Positions 46,717 through 56,214 of a stretch of 64,000 nucleotides of DNA are shown here, piece by piece (the first letter of the stretch is position 1; the number at the start of each line of letters is the position of its first letter). The notes beneath the pieces were generated by a model, which saw only the letters and a list, made by a program, of their open reading frames with translations, had not been told where the DNA came from and did not search any database. This DNA is from Pandoraea faecigallinarum. GTDB taxonomy: Bacteria; Pseudomonadota; Gammaproteobacteria; Burkholderiales; Burkholderiaceae. The position numbers and the translations under genes were made by a program. The DNA is taken from positions 1,364,001 through 1,428,000 of the forward strand of contig NZ_CP011807.3 of the NCBI RefSeq assembly GCF_001029105.3. Direction: 5' to 3'.

Positions 46717-49344
46717 ATGCGAAGCACCCCGGCAGTTCCTTCATTGCCTAACCCGTCCAAAGCGGCATCGAAGACCGCTATGTGCTCACAAGAGAATGCC
46801 CGGCGCAAGGCCGCACTCGTCGCCGCGACGTTGCTCTTCATGTCCGGCGCAGCGGGTTTGATCTATCAGATTGTCTGGATTCGACAACTCTCCCTTGTCG
46901 TTGGCGTCGATGTTCATGCCGTCGCGCTCGTCGTGGGAGCGTTCTTCGGCGGATTGGCGCTGGGCGGATGGTACTTCGGCCGCATTGCCGATCGTTTGCC
47001 CAATCCGCTTCGGCTATACGCGCAACTCGAATGCGCCGTCCTGCTGCTGGGTCTGGCCGCAACATTTGCCCTCCCGCATGCCGCCGCGCCCTTTGCCTGG
47101 ATGGACGCTCACCTTGGCGCGCTCGCGTGGGGACTTCCGCTCGCGCTGGTGATCGTCCCGGCTATCGGCATGGGCGGCACCTTGCCGGCCGTTATGCGAA
47201 TGGTGACATTGCCGTCCGACGGGATCGGACGCTCGGGCGGGCGATGCTACGCGGCGAATACCCTCGGCGCCATCGCCGGCACGCTTCTCGTGGGCTTCGT
47301 ACTGATTCCATCGCTCGGCATGACGGGCAGCGCGCTGGCGGCGGGCGGACTGAATGGCCTGGCCGCGTTGCTGGCCTGGCGACTGGCACCCCGCTTTGCC
47401 TGGGCGCGTGCCCGGCCGGAATTGTCGGACACCGCGACTACGCTCGCTCAGGACGGCACCGCCGTGACTCAGGCACGCCTCGCACTCGCGTTGTATGCCG
47501 TCGCCGGGGGCATCGCGTTGGGTTACGAAGTGGTCTGGTCGCAAAGCATCGTGCAGTTCATGAGCACCCGAACCTTCGCATTTTCGGTGGTGCTTGCGAC
47601 CTATCTCGCCGGTTTGGCGCTCGGCAGCGCCGTGGCGGCGCGCTGTGCCGACAGGGTACGAGATCCGTGGAGCGCGTTCGGTGCGCTCGTGAGCGCCGCC
47701 GGACTCGTGGCATTGCTGGAGACTGTGCTGCTTGGCGGATGGCTGACGCGCATGCAACTGGCGCTTCAGGCGTGGGTGCTGGCAGAAACGTCGCAGACTT
47801 CGTGGGCCATGTATGGGAGCTTCGCGCTCGCTGCCGTCTGCATCGTCTTCGTGCCAACGTTGCTGCTGGGCTCGGCGTTCCCATTTGTGCTGCGCATCGG
47901 TGTCGTCCGCTCCCGCCTCGGGGCAGATGTAGGACGCGTCGTTGCGTGGAACACCATTGGCGGCATTGCGGGTTCGGCGCTGGCCGGGTTCGTGCTGGTA
48001 CCGTCGATCGGGCTCGTGCGGACGCTCGCAGTGCTCGCCGATGCTGCATGCGCCATCGGCCTGCTGGCCGTGTGGCGAGGCCAGGGATTGCGCACGCGCT
48101 CGCGCTGGCTCGTACCGGCGCTGACGGCCGCCGTGGTCGCGGCGTCCCTGGGGGCGTCGCCCGAGCGCTTCGCCTCACTGTTGACCCAGTCGCGTGGCGG
48201 CGACGCGGTGTTCTACGAGGAAGGCAGAGGGGCGACTGTCGCGGTGCTCGAACAACCCTCGTCGTCAAACACCTTCCGCCGTCTCTATATTCAGGGCGTA
48301 TCCAACTCCGGCGACGCGATGACCTCGCTTCGCTACATGCGATTGCAGACGTTGCTTCCGTTGATCGTGCACAACGGCGAGCCGAAGTCCGCGCTGGTGA
48401 TCGGACTCGGCACGGGTATCACGGCAGGCGCCATGCTGGCCTACCCGGGTCTTCAATACCGGGTTGTCGCAGAACTGCTGCCTGCGGTGGTGCGGGCCGC
48501 GCCGAACTTTTCCGGCAATTTCGGCGTCGCCGCCAGCAAGCGCGTCGACATTCGACTGCGCGACGGCCGCCGCGAGTTACTGCAAAGCGAGCAGACCTAT
48601 GACCTGATCACGCTGGAGCCGCCACCGCCATCTGCTGCCGGCGTCGCGAGCCTGTACTCGACGGACTTCTATCGTCTGGCCGCCAAACGCCTGCAACCCG
48701 GCGGTTTGGTCGCGCAGTGGCTGCCGCTGCCCACACAAAACGACGAGGACACGCGCTCGCTTGTGCGTAGCTTTCTCGACGTCTTTCCCTATGCCTCGCT
48801 GTGGACGACCGAGTTGCACGAGACCATGCTGATCGGCTCTCTCGCGCCGTTGGGCTTCGACGTGCAGCGCATTCGGCGCCGCTTTGCCGAGCCGGCGACG
48901 CGAGATGCGCTTCAGGCAGCCGGCGTGCGCTCGGCCGAGGCGTTGCTCGCCACCTGGGTGACGGATCGCGCAGGGCTGGAGTGGTACGCGGCCGATGCGC
49001 TGCCAGTGACCGACGACCGCCCACGCATCGAATACGCCGGATGGGTCAAGCGTGACGCCTTTCCTCAAACGCTGGCCAATCTGATGGCGCTTCAGAACGA
49101 CCCGCCGTTGCGCGGGGCGGACGATGCGACGTGGCGTAGCATCCGGGCGGAGCGGGAAGTGCTCCATACGTTCTACCGCGCGGGGCTCGACGCCTATCGC
49201 GGCGATCGTCAGGCGTGGGCGGAACATATCGCGGCCGCCGTGGGCGCCGATCCGGAAAACCCGTACTACATGTGGTTCATCGGCCGCTCGGCGCAACGGC
49301 CGGCCGAACGTCAGGTCACCTCCTCGCAGAGTTCCGGCACATGA
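46717..49344 (+). CDS. Membrane-embedded spermidine-synthase-like protein
   Basis: An 875-residue protein. About 12 or more transmembrane helices (residues 30-490) resemble a transporter-like module, and a C-terminal SAM-binding domain of the spermidine synthase type follows, with motif I LVIGLGTGITAGAM near residue 560. The catalytic-loop equivalent reads YDLITLEPPPPSAAGVASLY, so the Asp that deprotonates putrescine in true SpeE is replaced. It probably is not a classical aminopropyltransferase. ATG 46717 begins a 20-residue polar tail; ATG 46780 is possible. The stop overlaps the MoxR start (ATGA). Confidence 0.82.
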   Translation: MRSTPAVPSLPNPSKAASKTAMCSQENARRKAALVAATLLFMSGAAGLIYQIVWIRQLSLVVGVDVHAVALVVGAFFGGLALGGWYFGRIADRLPNPLRLYAQLECAVLLLGLAATFALPHAAAPFAWMDAHLGALAWGLPLALVIVPAIGMGGTLPAVMRMVTLPSDGIGRSGGRCYAANTLGAIAGTLLVGFVLIPSLGMTGSALAAGGLNGLAALLAWRLAPRFAWARARPELSDTATTLAQDGTAVTQARLALALYAVAGGIALGYEVVWSQSIVQFMSTRTFAFSVVLATYLAGLALGSAVAARCADRVRDPWSAFGALVSAAGLVALLETVLLGGWLTRMQLALQAWVLAETSQTSWAMYGSFALAAVCIVFVPTLLLGSAFPFVLRIGVVRSRLGADVGRVVAWNTIGGIAGSALAGFVLVPSIGLVRTLAVLADAACAIGLLAVWRGQGLRTRSRWLVPALTAAVVAASLGASPERFASLLTQSRGGDAVFYEEGRGATVAVLEQPSSSNTFRRLYIQGVSNSGDAMTSLRYMRLQTLLPLIVHNGEPKSALVIGLGTGITAGAMLAYPGLQYRVVAELLPAVVRAAPNFSGNFGVAASKRVDIRLRDGRRELLQSEQTYDLITLEPPPPSAAGVASLYSTDFYRLAAKRLQPGGLVAQWLPLPTQNDEDTRSLVRSFLDVFPYASLWTTELHETMLIGSLAPLGFDVQRIRRRFAEPATRDALQAAGVRSAEALLATWVTDRAGLEWYAADALPVTDDRPRIEYAGWVKRDAFPQTLANLMALQNDPPLRGADDATWRSIRAEREVLHTFYRAGLDAYRGDRQAWAEHIAAAVGADPENPYYMWFIGRSAQRPAERQVTSSQSSGT

Positions 49345-50309
49345 GCTATCACGACGACGTTCTCGCGCTTGAGCAAGCCATGGGCGAAGCCATCGTCGGC
49401 CAGCACGCCATGATCGAACGCCTGCTGCTTGGCATGCTCGCCAACGGGCATCTGCTGGTCGAGGGATTGCCCGGGCTGGCAAAGACGCGTGCGATCAAGG
49501 TGCTGGCGCGGCATCTCGACGCGCGCCTCTCGCGCATTCAGTTCACGCCGGACTTGCTGCCCTCGGACATCACCGGCTCGGAAGTCTATTTCTCGGAGGG
49601 TGGCAAAGGCGAGTTCCGGTTTCAGGCGGGGCCGATCTTCGCCAATCTCGTGCTCGCCGATGAAGTCAACCGTTCACCGGCCAAGGTGCAGGCCGCCTTG
49701 CTCGAAGCGATGGAGGAGCGGCAGGTAACGGTAGGCGGGGTGACGCACAAGCTCGATCCGCTGTTTCTCGTCATGGCGACGCAGAATCCGATCGAACAAG
49801 AAGGCACCTATCCGTTGCCCGAAGCGCAAATGGACCGCTTTCTCATGCATGTCAGCGTGAGCTACCCGCAGCAAGACGCCGAACAAGCCATCGTCCGGCT
49901 GGCGCGCTCGGAAGAGCGCGAGGTGCCGGGCCCGGTAAATCCCCTGCGGCTCGCCTCGGCGGTTATTCTTGGCGCGCGCCGCGAAGTCCATGAGATCCAT
50001 GTGAGCGAGCCGGTCGAGCGTTACCTCGTTGCGTTGGTGCAGGCCACGCGCGTTGCCAGCACGCTGGACGACGAATTGGGCCGGTGGATTCAGGTGGGGG
50101 TCAGCCCGCGCGGCGCCATCGGACTGGACAAGGTGGCGCGTGCCCATGCGTGGCTGCGCGGCCGCGATTATGTGACACCCGAAGACGTGCAAGCCATCGT
50201 GCACGATGTGTTCCGTCATCGCCTGATCCTCTCGTATGAAGCGCACGCCGCGGGCATCAACGCCGACGCAGCGATCGACCGGCTCGTCGAGCGTGTCGCG
50301 GTCGCTTGA
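49341..50309 (+). CDS. MoxR-family AAA+ ATPase
   Basis: A 322-residue ATPase of the MoxR/RavA group that acts as a chaperone for metal- or cofactor-containing enzymes, usually with VWA partners. Walker A is VEGLPGLAKTRAIK near residues 36-49 (GLPGLAKT form, typical for MoxR), Walker B NLVLADEVNRSPAK, sensor 1 LVMATQNPIEQEGTYPLPEA. The C-terminal lid ends with the VTPEDVQAIVHDVFRHRL segment. It overlaps the genes before and after by 4 bp, placing it firmly inside this operon. Confidence 0.93.
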   Translation: MSYHDDVLALEQAMGEAIVGQHAMIERLLLGMLANGHLLVEGLPGLAKTRAIKVLARHLDARLSRIQFTPDLLPSDITGSEVYFSEGGKGEFRFQAGPIFANLVLADEVNRSPAKVQAALLEAMEERQVTVGGVTHKLDPLFLVMATQNPIEQEGTYPLPEAQMDRFLMHVSVSYPQQDAEQAIVRLARSEEREVPGPVNPLRLASAVILGARREVHEIHVSEPVERYLVALVQATRVASTLDDELGRWIQVGVSPRGAIGLDKVARAHAWLRGRDYVTPEDVQAIVHDVFRHRLILSYEAHAAGINADAAIDRLVERVAVA

Positions 50310-50329
50310 CCGCCGGTCCCCCCACACAC

Positions 50330-51331
50330 ATGGCCTCGGACATTGGCTCGGACATGACATCGAATACGGCACCGGCTGGCGTGACCATCGACGTCGCGGC
50401 CCTCAATGCGCTGGAGGGCGCCGCGCGCGACTTTCACTTCCAGCCCGGCCAGCCGGTCCACAGCGTATTGGCGGGTCGACATGGCTCGCGCGTGCGAGGC
50501 CGCGGTCTGGCTTTCGAGGAACTGCGGCGGTACGTGCCGGGCGACGACATCCGCAGCATGGATTGGCGCGTCACGGCGCGAACCGGCAAGCCCTACGTGC
50601 GGGTGTACACCGAGGAGAAGGACCGGCCGGTGGTACTCGTCGTCGATCAGCGCATCAATATGTTCTTCGGCAGCCGCCGCGCCATGAAGTCGGTCACGGC
50701 GGCCGAAGCGGCGGCCTTGGCCGCGTGGCGCGTGCTGGCCGACGGCGATCGCGTCGGGGGTGTTGTCTTCGGCGACACGGCCATCGATACCTTCCCCCCG
50801 AAACGCAGCCGCGCGGCCGTCGAACAATTGCTCGGCGGTATCGCGCGGCACAATGGCGCCTTGCGTGCCGGCACGAAGGCGCGGCGCGCGGCGGGGCAAC
50901 TGAATCTGGCACTGGAACGGTGCGCGCGCATGGTGACGCACGGCGGCCTCGTCGTCGTCATCAGCGATTTCGACGGGCACGACAAGACCACACGAGAACG
51001 GCTGCTCGGCATCTCCGCACGCAACGACGTGCTGACGGTGCTGGTGCACGACCCGTTTCTGAGTGCGCTGCCGACATCGGGCAATCTTGTCGTGAGCGAC
51101 GGGGAATTGCAGGTCGAACTCGCCTTCGGCAAGACGTCGCTCAGACGCAGCATCGCCGACTTCTTCACGGCGCACGGTAAGCATCTCGTGGATTGGCACG
51201 AGGCGATTGGCGTGCCGATGCTGCCGCTCTCGGCGGCAGAAGAAACAACGGCGCAGGTGCGCCGTCTGCTGGGGGGCCCCCCCACGTCCGGCAGTGCCTT
51301 CAGGCGTGCCAGGGCGGGAGCCGCACGATGA
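50330..51331 (+). CDS. DUF58 protein (BatA-operon/YeaD type)
   Basis: A 333-residue soluble VWA-like protein, the constant partner of MoxR ATPases. The DUF58 core is RGRGLAFEELRRYVPGDDIR followed by SMDWRVTARTGKPYVRVYTE. A degenerate MIDAS lies in VVLVVDQRINMFFG. ATG 50330 was chosen; a TTG at 50306 overlapping the moxR stop would also be in frame. The C-terminus RRARAGAAR is basic, and the next gene starts within it (ATGA overlap). Confidence 0.87.
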   Translation: MASDIGSDMTSNTAPAGVTIDVAALNALEGAARDFHFQPGQPVHSVLAGRHGSRVRGRGLAFEELRRYVPGDDIRSMDWRVTARTGKPYVRVYTEEKDRPVVLVVDQRINMFFGSRRAMKSVTAAEAAALAAWRVLADGDRVGGVVFGDTAIDTFPPKRSRAAVEQLLGGIARHNGALRAGTKARRAAGQLNLALERCARMVTHGGLVVVISDFDGHDKTTRERLLGISARNDVLTVLVHDPFLSALPTSGNLVVSDGELQVELAFGKTSLRRSIADFFTAHGKHLVDWHEAIGVPMLPLSAAEETTAQVRRLLGGPPTSGSAFRRARAGAAR

Positions 51332-51894
51332 CGGCCGTCGCCGCCACGGCCGCACCAGCCGCCGATATGCCCACGCTGGGGGCGCTGGTCGATATCGTGA
51401 CACCGCCTGCGCCCTCATGGACACCGCAGACAATCGGCTGGCCTGTCGCCGCGGTATTGGTGGCCGCCGGGCTACTCTGGTTCGCATGGCGAACCTGGCG
51501 GCGCTATCGCGCCAACCGGTATCGGCGGGAAGCTCTGGCGCAGTTGCAGCAATGGGCCGCCGCTTTGGGCGAGCCGACACCGAACGTCTCGGCAGATATC
51601 GGTGCCGCGAAGCGCGCACGTGCGTTGCGCGAGATTGCAGCGCTGCTCAAGCGTGTGGCCCTGAGCGCGTGGCCGCGCGAGGTTGTCGCCAGCCTCACGG
51701 GCAATGCTTGGGCGGCCTTCTTGCGCGCGAGTCATGACAACCGGGGCAGCGCGGCCGACACGCTCGCCGCGCTCGTGAGCGACGCCGAGTATCAGTCCGA
51801 CGAACGCCTTTGCCGCGAGTGGGATTGCGTGCGTGCAGCCATGCTGATACGCGCTTGCCGTGACTGGATCGAGCGCCATCATGTTCCAGTTTGA
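51328..51894 (+). CDS. DUF4381 single-pass membrane protein
   Basis: A 188-residue protein. One helix at about residues 36-56 (IGWPVAAVLVAAGLLWFAW) follows a short N-terminus with LGALVDIVTPPAPSWTPQTI, the family start, and precedes a soluble C-terminal helical domain (ALREIAALLKRVALSAWPRE). DUF4381 proteins regularly sit between DUF58 and VWA genes in MoxR operons. It overlaps DUF58 by 4 bp and the VWA gene by 14 bp. Confidence 0.85.
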   Translation: MTAVAATAAPAADMPTLGALVDIVTPPAPSWTPQTIGWPVAAVLVAAGLLWFAWRTWRRYRANRYRREALAQLQQWAAALGEPTPNVSADIGAAKRARALREIAALLKRVALSAWPREVVASLTGNAWAAFLRASHDNRGSAADTLAALVSDAEYQSDERLCREWDCVRAAMLIRACRDWIERHHVPV

Positions 51895-52891
51895 ATATCC
51901 TTGGGCCTTTGTCCTGCTGCCGCTGCCCGTGTTCATGTGGTGGTGGTTGCCGCCGTACCGGGAAGAAAGCCCGTCGGTACGGCTGCCGTTCTTCGGCGAA
52001 GTGGCCGAGGCCGCAGGTCTGCGCCCCGCAGCGGGCGCCGTGGTGCCGCGTCGCAACTGGCTGCAACATGTGCTCGCCCCGGCGGCATGGGTGTTGATCG
52101 TCACCGCGCTAGCACGCCCGCAACTGCTGGAAGCCCCCATCGAGAAGCTGCAACCGTCGCGCGACATCCTGCTCGCGTTAGATCTTTCCCAGTCGATGGA
52201 TACGCCGGATTTTCCGGATCCGTCGGGAAAGCGTATCGCCCGCGTGCAGGCGGTGAAACGGGTAGTCAGCGACTTCGTGACACAGCGCCCGGACGACCGC
52301 ATCGGTCTGGTTGTCTTCGGCGACGCGGCCTATCCGCTTGCCCCGTTCACGCAAGACCACGATCTCGTGCATACGCTGCTCGACGAGATGTTGCCGGGCA
52401 TGGCGGGCAACAGCACGGCACTGGGCGATGCGATCGGACTCGGCGTGCGCATGTTCGAGCACAGCGACGCGTCCGGAAAAGTCATGATCGTACTCACCGA
52501 TGGCAACGACACCGCGAGCCGCATGCCGCCCGAGCGCGCAGCCGAGGTCGCCCACGGGCAATCGGTGATCGTGCATACCGTAGGCATCGGCGACCCGGCT
52601 GCGCAAGGCGAAGCCCGTGTCGATCTCGCCCTGTTACAGCACATGGCCAGGATTACCGGAGGGCAGTACTTCTTCGGCGCCGACCAGTCGGCGCTGGCCG
52701 GCATCTACGACACCCTCGATCGCATCATGCCTCACGATCGCAAGACACTCTCGTGGCGCCCTCAACGAGAGCTGTTCATGTGGCCGTTGGGCGCGGCGCT
52801 CATCATCGTGCTGCTGTACGAAATTGTGCTCGCAACGTATGCCGCCTACGTGACGCGCGCCACAACCGCCGCGACGCAGAGGGCGTCATGA
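51881..52891 (+). CDS. VWA-domain membrane protein (BatA-like)
   Basis: A 336-residue protein. Two N-terminal helices flank FQFEYPWAFVLLPLPVFMWW and VLAPAAWVLIVTALARPQLL. The VWA domain holds an intact metal site: LALDLSQSMD (DxSxS), then GNSTALGDAIG and ITDGND-like VLTDGNDTAS. A C-terminal helix (MWPLGAALIIVLLYEIVLAT) closes it. The metal-binding domain faces the periplasm or cytoplasm between helices. It works with the second VWA protein next to it. Confidence 0.9.
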   Translation: MFQFEYPWAFVLLPLPVFMWWWLPPYREESPSVRLPFFGEVAEAAGLRPAAGAVVPRRNWLQHVLAPAAWVLIVTALARPQLLEAPIEKLQPSRDILLALDLSQSMDTPDFPDPSGKRIARVQAVKRVVSDFVTQRPDDRIGLVVFGDAAYPLAPFTQDHDLVHTLLDEMLPGMAGNSTALGDAIGLGVRMFEHSDASGKVMIVLTDGNDTASRMPPERAAEVAHGQSVIVHTVGIGDPAAQGEARVDLALLQHMARITGGQYFFGADQSALAGIYDTLDRIMPHDRKTLSWRPQRELFMWPLGAALIIVLLYEIVLATYAAYVTRATTAATQRAS

Positions 52892-54573
52892 CGGGCTTCT
52901 TCTCGAGCCTTGCCGGCTTTCACTTTCTTCGCCCGCTTTGGCTGTGCCTGTTGCCGGTGGCCGCGTGGCTGCTCTGGGCCGTGGGACGCCGCACGGATGT
53001 GCGCAGGCAGTGGCGCAAGACCATTGCACCGCACCTGCTCGATGCGCTGATGATTCACGAGCGGCGCGGGCTTCGGCTGCGGCCGGTGCATGTGATCGCA
53101 CTCGCGCTCGTGCTGGGAGGTATCGGCATGGCGGGGCCGGCATGGAAGCGCGAGCTGCCGCCGTTTCTCGACGACAAGGCGCCGCTGGCCATTGCCATCG
53201 ACCTCTCGCCCACGATGGACGCCGTGGATGTCACACCCTCCCGGCTGGAACGCGCCAAGCTGAAAGTCAAGGCACTGCTCGCGCGGCGTGACGGTGCACA
53301 TACCGCAATTTATGCCTATGCGGGCTCGGCCCATCGGGTCATTCCGCTCACTGACGACCGCGCGTTGCTGCAAACCTACGTCGACGCGCTGCAAACCCGC
53401 ATCATGCCCGTGCCCGGCCGGGACATGCGCCAAGCCTTGACGGTCATCGAGAACGACCTGCGGCGCGAACCGGTTCCCGGCACCATCCTGTTCATCACCG
53501 ATGCGCTCGACCCGGGAGCGGCTCGCGCGTTTCACGACCACGCCGACGCGCGCACTTCGAGTCAGCCCATCGTGCTTGCCATTGGCACGCCGCAAGGCGG
53601 GCCCCTGCGCAACCCGGACGGCAGCTACGTGGAGCGCGACGGTGCGCGCATTTTCGCACGGCTGGACGAGGCAGCGCTGAAGCGGTTTTCTCAGGACAGC
53701 GACGTGCCGGTCGCCACCTTTACGGCCGACAGCGACGCCGATATCGACTGGGTGCAACGTCATGTGCAATCGCACCTGGAGCAATCACAAGCCGGAACAA
53801 CGGCGCGCTGGCGCGACGAGGGCTGGTGGCTCACATTGCCATTGGCCGTGCTGGGAGCCCTATGGTTTCGCAAGGGGGGAACGGTTCGGTGGGTTGTCGG
53901 GCTGCTGCTGGCGATCTCGCTGCACGTGCCGGTCGCACCGGCGTATGCGCAACCGCTCACTGGCGCCACCGCTTCGCAAGATACGCCGGACACAGCAGAC
54001 CCGCACCGGCGATCGCGCTTTGCCGACCTCTGGCTTACGCATGACCAGCAAGGACGGCTGGCTTTCGAGCGTGGAGACTACACAACCGCCGCCGAGCGCT
54101 TCGACGATCCGATGTGGCGTGGCGTAGCGCAGTATCGGGCCGGGCAATACGCGCAGGCGGCGCAGAGTTTCGCACTCGTGGATTCCGCGCAAGCCGACTT
54201 CAATCAGGGCAATGCGCTGGCCCGCATGGGCAAGTACGAAGCCGCGCAAGCCCGCTATCTCCAGGCGCTCAAGCGCGTGCCCGACTGGACAGCGGCACGG
54301 GCCAATCTGACATTGATGGGCAAGCTCATCGCCGCATTGCCGAAATCGCCGGAAAAGCCGGGCGACGACGAGATTCCACCGGATATCTCGCCCGACGAGA
54401 TCAAGTACGACGCGAAAAAGCCGGCCGGCCCCGGCGAGCGCTCGACGAAAGCCGGCTCGTCGATTGAGGCGCAAGCATGGATGCGCACGATCCAGACAAC
54501 GCCGACTGCCCTGTTGCAGAGGGAGTTCGCGTTACAGCAAGGGCGCGGCACGGGGGGAGGGCGCTCACCGTGA
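52888..54573 (+). CDS. VWA-TPR protein (BatB-BatC fusion type)
   Basis: A 561-residue membrane protein. N-terminal helices (PLWLCLLPVAAWLLWAVG and HVIALALVLGGIGMAGPAW) lead to a VWA domain with AIAIDLSPTMDAVD (DxSxT) and FITDALDPG. Two helices follow around residues 312-350. The C-terminal part has TPR repeats: GDYTTAAERFDDPMWRGVAQ, YRAGQYAQAAQSFALVDSAQ and GNALARMGKYEAAQARYLQA. In Bacteroides BatB and BatC are separate; here they are one chain. It overlaps both neighbours by 4 bp. Confidence 0.87.
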   Translation: MTGFFSSLAGFHFLRPLWLCLLPVAAWLLWAVGRRTDVRRQWRKTIAPHLLDALMIHERRGLRLRPVHVIALALVLGGIGMAGPAWKRELPPFLDDKAPLAIAIDLSPTMDAVDVTPSRLERAKLKVKALLARRDGAHTAIYAYAGSAHRVIPLTDDRALLQTYVDALQTRIMPVPGRDMRQALTVIENDLRREPVPGTILFITDALDPGAARAFHDHADARTSSQPIVLAIGTPQGGPLRNPDGSYVERDGARIFARLDEAALKRFSQDSDVPVATFTADSDADIDWVQRHVQSHLEQSQAGTTARWRDEGWWLTLPLAVLGALWFRKGGTVRWVVGLLLAISLHVPVAPAYAQPLTGATASQDTPDTADPHRRSRFADLWLTHDQQGRLAFERGDYTTAAERFDDPMWRGVAQYRAGQYAQAAQSFALVDSAQADFNQGNALARMGKYEAAQARYLQALKRVPDWTAARANLTLMGKLIAALPKSPEKPGDDEIPPDISPDEIKYDAKKPAGPGERSTKAGSSIEAQAWMRTIQTTPTALLQREFALQQGRGTGGGRSP

Positions 54574-55988
54574 ATTCGGCATCGTATGACTTCGCTGCGA
54601 TACGCTTCGCCGCTCAATGGCGGTGCAGCTTGCGAATCATGCAGCGGGTGGTATTCGCAATGTGGCTGCTGATGCTCGGACATGCGATTGCGTCGCCCGC
54701 GCCGATGGCGCGCGTCGAAGTGACGGCCCGGCAGCCGATACGCGCAGGGCAGCAGGTCGGTATCGATGTAACGGTGCTGGTCCCTAATTTTTTCATGTCC
54801 GCACCGGCATTTCCGGCGCTGGAGGTGCCCGGTGCCATCGTGACGATGCCAGACGCGCGGGCGTTGAATGGCAACCAGACGCTCGACGGCGTGACATACG
54901 CCACGATCAGCAAGACCTATGCGTTCGTCGCCGCGCAAGACGGCGATTTCGATCTGCCGCAGGCAACGATTGCGCTCACCTACGCTGGCAACGACGGTGC
55001 GCCGCAACAGGCCACAGTCACGCTCCCGGCCACGCGGATCCGGGTCGGGGCGGGGGGCGTACCCGATGCCTCGTCGCATGGCGCATCGAGTGGCGGCGCG
55101 CTGCTGCCGGTGGCAGCACTGAACGTCACCCAGACCCTCTCGCCGCCCATCGATCACGATGCGGTGCAACTTCGGGTCGGCGACACGCTGGTTCGCAAGG
55201 TGGCCACGTTCGCGCCGGGCACGCAGGCCATGCTGATCCTGCCACCGAAATCGAATGCGCCTCGGGGCGTGCGTGTGTTCGCTGCCGATCCGACGTTATC
55301 GGACGGCGTATTGCCGGCCCCCGGGAGTGCCACGGCAGGCGGGCTGCGTATCGATACCTTCTCGTACGTGTTCGAGCGCAAGGGCACTTACACCCTGCCG
55401 GCGATCACACTCTCCTGGACCGACCCTGCCACGGGCCGCGCGTCCCATTCCGATGCGCCGCCAATACGCGTCGTCGTGGCACCGGGGGCACCAGCCGGCG
55501 ACCTCGCGCCGGGCAAAAGTGGATTCTTCGTACCTCAGGACGCCGAATCCATCGGTGCCGTGTTGGCCGGCGTGGCCGGGCTCAGTGGACTGGCGCTCGT
55601 GATCTGGCGAACCTTGCCGTTATGGCGCGCGCTGCGTCATCGGCTCCATGAGCGCCGCGCAAGTGCACGAGCGGGCGCGAAGTCGCTGCGCGCCGAAGTC
55701 ATTCGGGCATGCCGGTCGAACGACGCGGCAGCGGCGTATCGTCTGGCGAACCGGTGGGGCCGGTGTGTCCGCACGGTTGGCCTCGTAACGTGGGCGCTGA
55801 CGACGGGAGACGATGAACTGATCGACGCCATCGAGACGTTGGAGAGACAACTTTTCGCTCGCGAATCGGGCGGACCATGGGACGGCAGATCGTTCGCGTC
55901 GGCATTCGAGCGATGCGCCGGTGCAGCACCGAAATCAGACGTTGGCGCGAGAACGGCTTCGACGATCCCGGCGCTTAACCCGTTCTAA
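54570..55988 (+). CDS. BatD-like (oxygen tolerance) membrane protein
   Basis: A 472-residue exported protein. After a signal sequence (FAMWLLMLGHAIASPAP) come immunoglobulin-like beta domains (EVTARQPIRAGQQVGIDVTV and KTYAFVAAQDGDFDLP, SYVFERKGTYTLPAITLSW), then one helix near residues 325-345 (AVLAGVAGLSGLALVIW) and a cytoplasmic helical tail. This is the BatD layout. GTG 54570 overlaps the previous stop; ATG 54639 gives a cleaner signal peptide and may be the true start. It ends the operon. Confidence 0.82.
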   Translation: MNSASYDFAAIRFAAQWRCSLRIMQRVVFAMWLLMLGHAIASPAPMARVEVTARQPIRAGQQVGIDVTVLVPNFFMSAPAFPALEVPGAIVTMPDARALNGNQTLDGVTYATISKTYAFVAAQDGDFDLPQATIALTYAGNDGAPQQATVTLPATRIRVGAGGVPDASSHGASSGGALLPVAALNVTQTLSPPIDHDAVQLRVGDTLVRKVATFAPGTQAMLILPPKSNAPRGVRVFAADPTLSDGVLPAPGSATAGGLRIDTFSYVFERKGTYTLPAITLSWTDPATGRASHSDAPPIRVVVAPGAPAGDLAPGKSGFFVPQDAESIGAVLAGVAGLSGLALVIWRTLPLWRALRHRLHERRASARAGAKSLRAEVIRACRSNDAAAAYRLANRWGRCVRTVGLVTWALTTGDDELIDAIETLERQLFARESGGPWDGRSFASAFERCAGAAPKSDVGARTASTIPALNPF

Positions 55989-56068
55989 TGGCGGACTGTG
56001 CGCGACCGGCTGGTCATCAATTCCCTTACTGGTTGCCAAACTTCGATATCGGGCTCGATCCGGTATCC

Positions 56069-56100
56069 TTGACACTGAACCAACCAACTAGTAGATTGGC
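56069..56100 (+). promoter_or_regulatory. tetR promoter with overlapping palindromic operator
   Basis: TTGACA (56069-56074), a 17-bp spacer and TAGATT (56092-56097) form a sigma70-type promoter. The imperfect palindrome CCAACCAACTAGTAGATTGG (56080-56099) covers the spacer and -10. It closely resembles the perfect copy at 56881-56898, which supports autorepression. Confidence 0.75.
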
Positions 56101-56214
56101 GAACATTGCGCGCCGCCGACCACCCCGCCATTGAGCGCATGAGGTTTGCGTGCATTGGTTTCCGACGCATGGCGTTTGGCTTCATGCGTTTTCCCATCCA
56201 CCGGGCAAAGGATC

